Part shown: in pieces, positions 15,498 to 21,612 of the stretch
Layout of the letters: each line of letters opens with the position of its first letter
Position numbering within the stretch: position 1 is the first letter of the stretch
Source of the DNA: DATKBT01 sp035546295
GTDB lineage: Bacteria > Acidobacteriota > Thermoanaerobaculia > Multivoradales > Multivoraceae
Direction: 5' to 3'
Length of the DNA stretch: 35,743 nt
Assembly: GCA_035546295.1 (NCBI GenBank)
Contig: DATKBT010000177.1
Location: 1-35,743, forward strand
Made by a program: the position numbers and the translations under genes
Notes under the pieces: generated by a model
Told to the model about the DNA's origin: nothing
Seen by the model: only the letters and a program-made list of their open reading frames with translations
Databases searched by the model: none

Positions 15498-16172
15498 TCA
15501 CCGCCGGATCTCGCCCCGGCGGTCGACCGATCGCGAGCGGGTCCGCAGATCGTCGAAGAACTCGTCGATCGCCCGCCAGACCTCGCGGCCGCCGCCGAGG
15601 CCCTTCCAGTGGCGTCGCAGCACGGCGACCAGCCGGTAGCAGGCGTCGATCGGCACGATCCAGTGCTCGGCGACGTCTGAGGAGGCCGTGGCGCCGCCGG
15701 TGCGGCGCACCAGGAGCGCCTCGACGTCCGGCTCGAGGCTGGCGAGCACCGGATTGTCGCGCACCAGGTCGTCCCACGCCTCGAGGCCGAGGAGCGACTC
15801 GGTCGCCCCCATCGGCCCGGGGTAGGCGGCCCGCACGCCGCCGGCCGGCGTCGAGTCGACGAACCAGGCGAGCCCGACCGGCACCGCCAGCGCCTCCCAG
15901 GCGGCTTCGTCGAGGACGAAGTCGAGGATCCGGCGGCGCTCCTCGGGAACCAGGCGCCGGTTGCCGAGGGCGGCGGCCGGGCGATCGAACAGCAGCGCAC
16001 AGGCTCGGCAGACGCACGACAGCTCGGCGGTCGTGCGGTCGACGAGGTGCCGGTGCTCGGCCGCGAGCGGCGCCGCGCACAGCTCGCACGTCTCTTCGGG
16101 GGCGGCAGCGCGCCGCCGCTCGCCGCGGGCGAGCGCAGCGAGGAGCGAGCTCTCAGCGGCGACTGGGATCAT
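15498..16172 (-). CDS. DUF5947 family hydrogenase-associated protein
   Basis: The protein has 224 residues. It shows a zinc-ribbon-like N-terminal module with CELC (C29, C32) and CVCRAC (C53, C55, C58), separated by a His-containing linker. This is followed by RRILDFVLDEAAWEALAVPV and GLAWFVDST, with YPGPMGATES further on. I recognise this as DUF5947, a family that sits beside group 1h hydrogenase subunits. The ATG overlaps the NifU-like stop by 4 bases (ATGA). The cysteines suggest metal or Fe-S binding; whether it is structural or part of an electron path is not known. Confidence 0.83.
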   Translation of the reverse strand: MIPVAAESSLLAALARGERRRAAAPEETCELCAAPLAAEHRHLVDRTTAELSCVCRACALLFDRPAAALGNRRLVPEERRRILDFVLDEAAWEALAVPVGLAWFVDSTPAGGVRAAYPGPMGATESLLGLEAWDDLVRDNPVLASLEPDVEALLVRRTGGATASSDVAEHWIVPIDACYRLVAVLRRHWKGLGGGREVWRAIDEFFDDLRTRSRSVDRRGEIRR

Positions 16173-16756
16173 TCGGCAGCCTCCGAAGCCGGGGCGGCAG
16201 AGCCGGCGGCGGCTTCACGGCGCAGCGAGGTGAGGGGCACGAACCCGTTGCCGCCGGCGCCGCTGGCGACGTCGCCGGCGGCCTCCTCCACCTCGACCCG
16301 CTCGATCTCGGGAGCCCTCCCGCGGATCGCCTCCTCGACGGTGTGCCGCAGCGTCTGCGCCGACGAGCGGCAGCCGTCGCAGCTCCCCTCGAGCCGCAGC
16401 CGGACGCGGTCGCCCTCGACGCCGAGCAGGGTGACGCCGCCGCCGTGCGAGCCCAGCGCCGGCCGGACCCCGTCGAGCGCCGCTCGCACCCGCTCCTCGA
16501 GGCTCGCCGGCTCGAGATCGTGGAGGATCAGCAGGTGGCCGAGCAGCTCGTCGCTGCGGGCGGCGCCGAGGAGCCCATCGCCCTCGCGCGCGGCGAGATC
16601 GAGGAAGCGACCGAGGGCCTCGCCGTACATCTCGACGATCGCCTGCACCGCGTCGAGCGCGGTCTCGCGCGCCGGCTCCGGCAGCTCGCCCACGCGGCCG
16701 AGCAGCCCCTCGACGGCCGCGACGAGCCGGCGCACCTCGGCGTCGTCGAGCCTCAC
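16169..16756 (-). CDS. NifU-like Fe-S protein of hydrogenase operon
   Basis: The protein has 195 residues. The C-terminal half is a NifU/Nfu domain: a helix-rich ALDGVRPALGSHGGGVTLLG segment then LRLEGSCDGCRSSAQTLRHT with the C-x-x-C cluster ligands at about C126 and C129. Nfu-type domains carry or transfer [4Fe-4S] clusters. The N-terminal ~90 residues are helical and not recognised. The last ~35 residues are Ala/Gly-rich. It begins with GTG overlapping the hhyL stop (GTGA), so it is coupled to the large subunit. A job in cluster supply to HhyS or in electron transfer from it is plausible and common to these operons; it is inferred. Confidence 0.88.
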   Translation of the reverse strand: MRLDDAEVRRLVAAVEGLLGRVGELPEPARETALDAVQAIVEMYGEALGRFLDLAAREGDGLLGAARSDELLGHLLILHDLEPASLEERVRAALDGVRPALGSHGGGVTLLGVEGDRVRLRLEGSCDGCRSSAQTLRHTVEEAIRGRAPEIERVEVEEAAGDVASGAGGNGFVPLTSLRREAAAGSAAPASEAAE

Positions 16757-18654
16757 CCCTTGCCTCCCTGCGACTTGCCTCCCTGCGACTTGCCTCCCTG
16801 CGACTTGCCTCCCTGCGAATTGCCTCCCTTCGACTTGCCTCCCTGCGAGCCCCCTCCGGGAAGGGCCCCGCCATGGACGGCCCCGAACATCGGCGAGTGC
16901 TGCACCTGCAACGTCTTGCCAGCGCCGAGGTACATGTGGACCCCGCACGGCAGGCAGGGGTCGAAGCTGCGCACGGTACGCAGGATGTCGATGCCCTTGA
17001 AGTCGTCGCGACCGTTCTCCTCGAAGATCTTGAGCCCCTGGACGGCGTCCTCGTACGGCCCGGGAGTGCCGAACGAGTCGCGTGGGCTCCCGTTCCAGGG
17101 TGTCGGGGGATAGGGGTGGTAGTTGGCGATCTTGCCGTCGCGGATCACCAGGTGGTGCGAGAGCACGCCGCGCACCGCCTCGTGGAAGCCGCAGCCGATC
17201 GCCTCCTCCGGAACGTCGAAGTCGGTGAACACCTTGGTGCGGCCGGCGCGCACCTCGTCCATCGCCTTGTCGAGGAAGTGCAGGGCCATCGCCGCCGCGT
17301 AGGCGACGAAGTATACGCGCGCGCGATCGCGCTCGATGGTGTTCACCCACGGCGGGATCTTCCACTCGAGCTCCATCTCCGGCAGTCGATGGCTCTTCGG
17401 CAGCAGGATGCGGACGCTCGACCCGGTCGCCTTGACGTAGGGCGTGTCGACGAGGCCGTTGAGGGCCGTCGACCACAGGCGGGCGAGCGCGCCGCCGCCG
17501 GTCTCGAGCGGCAAATGCTCTCCCTGGTGATACCAGCGTGGGCTCATCACCCAGGAGTACTTGCCGCCCTCGCCGTCGATGTCGCGGCGCTGGGGATGGG
17601 GAAGCGTCGTCTGGTTCCAGGGGTGACGCCGGTCCACCGGGTTGCCGAGCGGATCCTCCTTCACGAACGTCTCTTCGCCCTCCCAGTCGTCGTAGAAGGA
17701 GCTGCCGAGGAGGATGCGGATGCCGAGGTTGATGTCGACCAGGCTGTTGGTGACCAACTCGCCGTCGACGATCACTCCGGGGGTCACGAACATCTGGCGG
17801 CCCCAGTCCGCCATGTTCTCGTAGCGGTAGTCGCAGACCTCGGGATCGTTGAAGGTCCCCCAGCAGCCGAGCAGGATGCGCCGCCGCCCGACCTCCTCGT
17901 AGCCGGGCAACGCCTCGTAGAAGAAGTCGAAGACGTCGTCGTTCACGGCCACTGATTGCTTGACGAAGTCGAGGATGCGCAGCAACCGCACCTGGTAGTC
18001 GGTGAACACCTGCGGGGTCGCGACCGTGCCGACGCCGCCCGGGTACAGCGTCGACGGGTGCACGTGCCGCCCCTCCATCAGGCAGAACATCTCTCGGGTG
18101 GTGCGGCTGATACCCAGCCCCTCCTTGTAGATCTCCCCTTCGAAGGGATTGAAGGCGCGCATGATGTCGGCGATCGTACGGTAGCCGTGGATCTCGGCCT
18201 TGGGCGCCGGCGTCGACTCGGCGCGCGCGAGCAGGCCCGGGTTGGTCTCCTTGACCATCTGCTCGCAGAAGTCGACGAACACCAGGTTGTCCTGGAAGAT
18301 CGTGTGGTCGAACATGAACTCGGCGGCCTCGCCGAGATTGACGATCCACTCGGCGAGCGGCGGCGGCCAGATGCCGTAGGCCATCTGCTGCGCGTAGTTC
18401 GAGCAGGTGGTGTGGTTGTCGCCGCAGATGCCGCAGATGCGACTGGTGATGAAGCCGGCGTCGCGCGGATCCTTGCCCTTCATGAACACGCTGTAGCCGC
18501 GGAACAGCGACGACGTGCTCTTGCACTCGACGACCTCCCGGTTGGCGAAGTCGATCTTGGTGTAGATGCCGAGGTTGCCGACGATGCGGGTGATCGGGTC
18601 CCAGTTCACCTCGACCAGCTCGCGGCCCTCGACGTCCTGATTCTGGCGCGTCAT
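16753..18654 (-). CDS. hhyL: [NiFe] hydrogenase large subunit, group 1h (actinobacterial-type, high affinity)
   Basis: The protein has 633 residues. Nickel ligands are in RICGICGDNHTTCS (C74, C77) and DPCLPCGVH (C562, C565). GICGDNH and the wording of the second motif are typical of group 1h (formerly group 5) enzymes, which oxidise H2 at trace levels and feed electrons to respiration. The family's C-terminal extension normally ends soon after MYLGxGKxLQV. Here 65 residues follow His568, the usual cleavage point, the last ~40 being Gly/Ser/Lys repeats (SQGGK). The ATG has GAGGAG 6 bases upstream, and this ribosome binding site is embedded at the edge of an 8-bp repeat array. It is the second gene of the operon, 34 bp after hhyS. 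Confidence 0.97.
   Translation of the reverse strand: MTRQNQDVEGRELVEVNWDPITRIVGNLGIYTKIDFANREVVECKSTSSLFRGYSVFMKGKDPRDAGFITSRICGICGDNHTTCSNYAQQMAYGIWPPPLAEWIVNLGEAAEFMFDHTIFQDNLVFVDFCEQMVKETNPGLLARAESTPAPKAEIHGYRTIADIMRAFNPFEGEIYKEGLGISRTTREMFCLMEGRHVHPSTLYPGGVGTVATPQVFTDYQVRLLRILDFVKQSVAVNDDVFDFFYEALPGYEEVGRRRILLGCWGTFNDPEVCDYRYENMADWGRQMFVTPGVIVDGELVTNSLVDINLGIRILLGSSFYDDWEGEETFVKEDPLGNPVDRRHPWNQTTLPHPQRRDIDGEGGKYSWVMSPRWYHQGEHLPLETGGGALARLWSTALNGLVDTPYVKATGSSVRILLPKSHRLPEMELEWKIPPWVNTIERDRARVYFVAYAAAMALHFLDKAMDEVRAGRTKVFTDFDVPEEAIGCGFHEAVRGVLSHHLVIRDGKIANYHPYPPTPWNGSPRDSFGTPGPYEDAVQGLKIFEENGRDDFKGIDILRTVRSFDPCLPCGVHMYLGAGKTLQVQHSPMFGAVHGGALPGGGSQGGKSKGGNSQGGKSQGGKSQGGKSQGGKG
16759..16848. 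repeat. 15-bp x 6 tandem repeat at the 3' end of hhyL
   Basis: Six contiguous 15-bp units occur on the plus strand. Five are CTTGCCTCCCTGCGA (identical) and the fifth is ATTGCCTCCCTTCGA. They encode the pentapeptide SQGGK series, with SKGGN for the variant unit. The near identity of the units argues for recent expansion. Confidence 0.92.
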
Positions 18655-18664
18655 GGCGGTCTCC

Positions 18665-18693
18665 TCAGCTGCTCAGCTGCTCAGCTGCTCAGC
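18665..18693. repeat. 8-bp tandem repeat between hhyS and hhyL
   Basis: Three full copies of TCAGCTGC plus a partial fourth occupy the hhyS-hhyL junction. On the coding strand (TGAGCAGC) the array starts at the hhyS stop codon and runs into the GAGGAG ribosome binding site of hhyL. The period is not a multiple of three, and most of the array is untranslated. Confidence 0.85.
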
Positions 18694-19750
18694 GGTTCAG
18701 AGTGCGCGGCTCGTAGCCGGTGGTGAGCAGCCCGCGGTTGTGCCTCCACTTCGGCTCCTCGTTGACGGTGCGGTTGGTGATGGCGCGCATGGCGCGAATC
18801 ATCGGGCCGTAGACGCCCGTGATCATCGACGAGAAGCTGCCCCCCGGCGGCTCGTCCATGAACGGCATGAACTTGTCCGGGAAGCCGGGCATCGTGCAGC
18901 CGATGCAGATGCCGCCGACGTTCGGGCAGCCGCCGATACCGTCCATCCAGCCGCGCTTCGGAACGTTGCAGTTGACCACCGGCCCCCAGCAGCCGATCTT
19001 GACCTGGCACTTCGGCGAGTTGTAGTCGTACGCGAAGTCGCCCTGCTCGTAATAACCCGCGCGGTCGCAGCCCTCGTGCACCGTCTTGCCGAAGAGCCAC
19101 GTCGGGCGCAGCGCCTCGTCGAGGGGGATGACGGGCGCGTGCCCCGCCGCCTGGTGGAGGAGCCAGGTCAGCGTCTCCATGAAGTTGTCGGGTTGCACCG
19201 GGCAGCCCGGGACGTTGACGATCGGCAATCCCCCGGCCGAGCGGAAGTCCCAGCCGAGGTAGTCGGCGAGCCCCATGCAGCCGGTCGGGTTGCCGGCCAT
19301 CGCGTGGATGCCGCCGTAGGTGGCGCAGGTGCCGATCGCGATGACGCCCCAGGCGCCGGGGGCGAGCCAGTCGATCCACTGGTTGAGCGTCAGCGGCTGC
19401 TTGGTCTCCGGGTCGTAGCCGAAGCTGGTCCAGAAGCCCTCGCCGTTGATGTTCTCGTTGGGGATCGAGCCCTCGATGACCAGCACGTAGGGGCCGAGCT
19501 CGCCCTCGCGTGCGCGGTAGAAGGGCTCGAGGAAATCCTCGCCGGTCTCCTTGGCGAGCACCTTGTTGTGCAGGTGCACCTTGGGGAGGCCCGGGATCAG
19601 CCCGAGGAGGACGTCCTCGATCGACGGTTGCGTCGCAGCCGTGATCGAGACGGTGTCGCCGTCGCAGCTCATCCCCTCCGAGATCCACAGGATGTGGAGC
19701 TCGTCGAGCGGCGGTTCGATGTTGTCGGCGGAGGCGTTGGCGGAGCTCAT
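18689..19750 (-). CDS. hhyS: [NiFe] hydrogenase small subunit, group 1h
   Basis: The protein has 353 residues. There is no Tat leader, so the enzyme should stay in the cytoplasm, as for group 1h. The proximal cluster motif reads EGMSCDGD: C29 is kept but the usual second Cys is D32, matching the three-Cys/one-Asp proximal cluster known from the Ralstonia actinobacterial-type hydrogenase. Further cluster ligands are in GTCATYGGI, VPGCPVQPDNF, HEGCDRAGYYE, CQVKIGCWGPVVNCNVPKRG, GGCPNVGGICIGCTMPGFPD. The start is fixed by AAGGAGG 5 bases before the ATG; about 60 in-frame codons upstream lack coding character. First major gene of the operon. The physiological electron acceptor is not encoded nearby. 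Confidence 0.96.
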   Translation of the reverse strand: MSSANASADNIEPPLDELHILWISEGMSCDGDTVSITAATQPSIEDVLLGLIPGLPKVHLHNKVLAKETGEDFLEPFYRAREGELGPYVLVIEGSIPNENINGEGFWTSFGYDPETKQPLTLNQWIDWLAPGAWGVIAIGTCATYGGIHAMAGNPTGCMGLADYLGWDFRSAGGLPIVNVPGCPVQPDNFMETLTWLLHQAAGHAPVIPLDEALRPTWLFGKTVHEGCDRAGYYEQGDFAYDYNSPKCQVKIGCWGPVVNCNVPKRGWMDGIGGCPNVGGICIGCTMPGFPDKFMPFMDEPPGGSFSSMITGVYGPMIRAMRAITNRTVNEEPKWRHNRGLLTTGYEPRTLNR

Positions 19751-19755
19751 GCGAT

Positions 19756-19762
19756 CCTCCTT
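19756..19762 (-). promoter_or_regulatory. Strong ribosome binding site of hhyS
   Basis: AAGGAGG on the minus strand, 5 bases before the ATG at 19750. It decides the start against longer in-frame alternatives reaching 19930. Confidence 0.85.
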
Positions 19763-19808
19763 CTCGGCACGTGCGAAGAGCGGATGACGCAGCAGCCGGC
19801 CGCCGGGG

Positions 19809-19895
19809 TCATCCGGTGGCGCTCCCGCGGATCTCCTCGATCTCGCGCGCGGTCTCGGCAGCGAGGGCGAGGTCGTCTGGGAGGGCGAGCGACAT
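19809..19895 (-). CDS. Possible 28-aa leader ORF upstream of hhyS
   Basis: ATG with a GGAG 5 bases upstream begins MSLALPDDLALAAETAREIE and ends EIRGSATG. Its stop overlaps (ATGA) the start of a second tiny frame (19812 to 19747, 21 residues, MTPAAGCCVIRSSHVPRRRIA), whose own stop overlaps the hhyS ATG. Such a chain could couple translation to hhyS. There is no homology that I recognise, and short frames like this arise by chance in GC-rich DNA. Confidence 0.25.
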   Translation of the reverse strand: MSLALPDDLALAAETAREIEEIRGSATG

Positions 19896-20125
19896 GCGAG
19901 CTCCGGCGCGGCTTCGGCGATGAGGAGCAAGAGGCGTGCCCCGGCGGGACGACCGGCCCAGGGGAGCGACCGGCGACGACTTCGCGGCGTCGTGTAATCC
20001 TTGCCGATTCTCTAGCACCGTTTACCGAGGGAGCACCGCCGGTTGCGCCATGATCGGAGCATCGGGCGCACCGGAGGACAGGAGAGGCAACAACGGCATT
20101 CGCGGGAGCGGAGGCGAAGACTCAG
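19896..20125. other. Divergent intergenic region between hydrogenase operon and FAD enzyme gene
   Basis: This segment must hold the promoters of both the hydrogenase operon (leftward) and the phytoene-desaturase-like gene (rightward). It has a relatively AT-richer stretch around 19995-20035 (GTGTAATCCTTGCCGATTC and TAGCACCGTTTACC), the likeliest promoter site. I could not fix convincing -35/-10 boxes or a regulator site on either strand. Confidence 0.45.
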
Positions 20126-21571
20126 GTGCTGGACGCCGTCATCGTCGGATCCGGGCCCAACGGGCTCTCTGCCGCGATCACCCTCGCGCAGGAGGACCTC
20201 GAGGTCCTGGTGATCGAGGCGGCCGCCGAGGTCGGCGGCGGCACGCGCTCGGCGGCCCTGACCCTGGACGGCTATCTCCACGACGTCTGTTCGGCGGTGC
20301 ATCCGATGGGAGCGCTGTCCCCCTTCTTCGGCACACTGCCCCTGGCCGAGCACGGCCTCCACTGGACCGCATCGCGCGTCTCGGCGGCGCATCCGCTCGA
20401 CGGCGGCCGCGCTGCGCTGCTGATGCACTCCATGACGGAGACCGGCCGCACCCTGGGTCCCGACGCCGACGCGTGGCGACGACTGATCGCCCCCTTCGTC
20501 GAGGTCGGGCCCGAGCTGTTCGCCGATCTCCTCGCGCCGCTCCACCTCCCCCGCCACCCGCTGGCGATGGCGCGCTTCGGCTGGTACGGCATCCGCTCGG
20601 CGGTCCGCCTGGCGCGGGGTGCGCTGGCGGGCGAGGAAGCTCGTGCGCTGCTCGCGGGGTGCGCCGCGCACTCCGTGCTGCCGCTGACCCGGCTGGTCAC
20701 CGGCGCGGTGGGACTGGTCTTTGCCACCAGCGCCCATCTCGTCGACTGGCCCTGCGCGCGCGGCGGCTCACGGACCATCGGCCTGGCCCTGGCGTCGTAC
20801 CTCGAGTCGCTGGGCGGGCGCATCGAGACCGGGTCGCCGGTCGAAGCCTGGAGCGCGTTGCCGCCCGCTCGGGCCTACCTCTTCGATCTCTCGCCGCGGC
20901 AGTTGGTCGCGATCGCGGGCGAACGCCTGCCCGCTCGCTACCGCCGGCGACTGCACCGATACCGCTACGGTCCCGGCGTGTTCAAGGTCGACTGGGCGCT
21001 CGACGGTCCGATCCCGTGGCAGGCTCCAGGTTGTGCCGAAGCGTCGACCGTCCACGTCGGCGGCACCCTCGAGGAGGTGGCGGCGGCCGAGGCGGCGGTG
21101 TGGCGGGGCGAACATCCGGAGCGGCCGTTCGTGCTCGTCGCCCAGCAGAGCCGGCTCGATCCCGGCCGCGCGCCGGCAGGCAAGCACACCGGCTACGCCT
21201 ACTGCCACGTACCCTCGGGATCCGATCTCGACATGACCGCCGCCATCGAGAGCCAGCTCGAGCGCTTCGCGCCGGGGTTCCGGGACCTCGTCCTGGCGCG
21301 CTTCACCCGCAGCGCCCGCGGCTTCGAGGAGTACAACCCGAGCTACCCGGGGGGCGCGATCACGGGTGGCGCCCAGGACGTCACCCAGCTCTTCACGCGG
21401 CCGGTGGCGCGTCTCGATCCCTACGCAACACCGAATCCCTCGATCTATCTCTGCTCACAGGCGACCCCGCCCGGCGGGGGCGTGCACGGGATGTGCGGTC
21501 ACTACGCCGCCCGATCGGCGCTCGCACGCCGGTTCGGCATCGCGAGCGCACGGATCGGGTCGATCGGGTGA
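20126..21571 (+). CDS. FAD-dependent phytoene dehydrogenase-like oxidoreductase (PYROXD2-like)
   Basis: The protein has 481 residues. The N-terminus has the dinucleotide-binding VIVGSGPNGLSAAITLAQED and the acidic FAD-ribose contact VLVIEAAAEVGGGTRS. The C-terminal FAD motif is in CSQATPPGGGVHGMCGHYAA, and NPSYPGGAITGG precedes it. These place it in the COG1233 group of carotenoid-desaturase-like proteins, closest in look to the PYROXD2 branch rather than true CrtI; no other carotenoid genes are here, so the substrate is open. GTG start with GGAGG about 11 bases upstream; a longer frame upstream is not convincing. Divergent from the hydrogenase operon. A 9-bp stem-loop overlaps its stop. Confidence 0.85.
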   Translation: MLDAVIVGSGPNGLSAAITLAQEDLEVLVIEAAAEVGGGTRSAALTLDGYLHDVCSAVHPMGALSPFFGTLPLAEHGLHWTASRVSAAHPLDGGRAALLMHSMTETGRTLGPDADAWRRLIAPFVEVGPELFADLLAPLHLPRHPLAMARFGWYGIRSAVRLARGALAGEEARALLAGCAAHSVLPLTRLVTGAVGLVFATSAHLVDWPCARGGSRTIGLALASYLESLGGRIETGSPVEAWSALPPARAYLFDLSPRQLVAIAGERLPARYRRRLHRYRYGPGVFKVDWALDGPIPWQAPGCAEASTVHVGGTLEEVAAAEAAVWRGEHPERPFVLVAQQSRLDPGRAPAGKHTGYAYCHVPSGSDLDMTAAIESQLERFAPGFRDLVLARFTRSARGFEEYNPSYPGGAITGGAQDVTQLFTRPVARLDPYATPNPSIYLCSQATPPGGGVHGMCGHYAARSALARRFGIASARIGSIG

Positions 21572-21596
21572 CCTCTCCGCGACTTACGAGGTCGCC
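21567..21596. terminator. Stem-loop between convergent genes
   Basis: GGTGACCTC pairs with GAGGTCGCC (9 bp with one G-U in the plus-strand RNA) across a 12-base loop. It spans the stop codon of the FAD enzyme and faces the end of the SecDF gene 17 bases on. No T-tract is present. Confidence 0.45.
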
Positions 21597-21612
21597 CCGG
21601 TCACGGCCCCTT

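Noticed and set aside
15038..17113. Long plus-strand open frame (691 codons) opposite the hydrogenase accessory genes
   Set aside because: It shows low-complexity Arg/Ser-rich composition and reads the SQGGK repeat in antisense as PPCDL units; no start signal.
19751..19930. Longer hhyS with an exported N-terminus
   Set aside because: The added residues show no Tat motif or hydrophobic helix, and AAGGAGG fixes the start at 19750.
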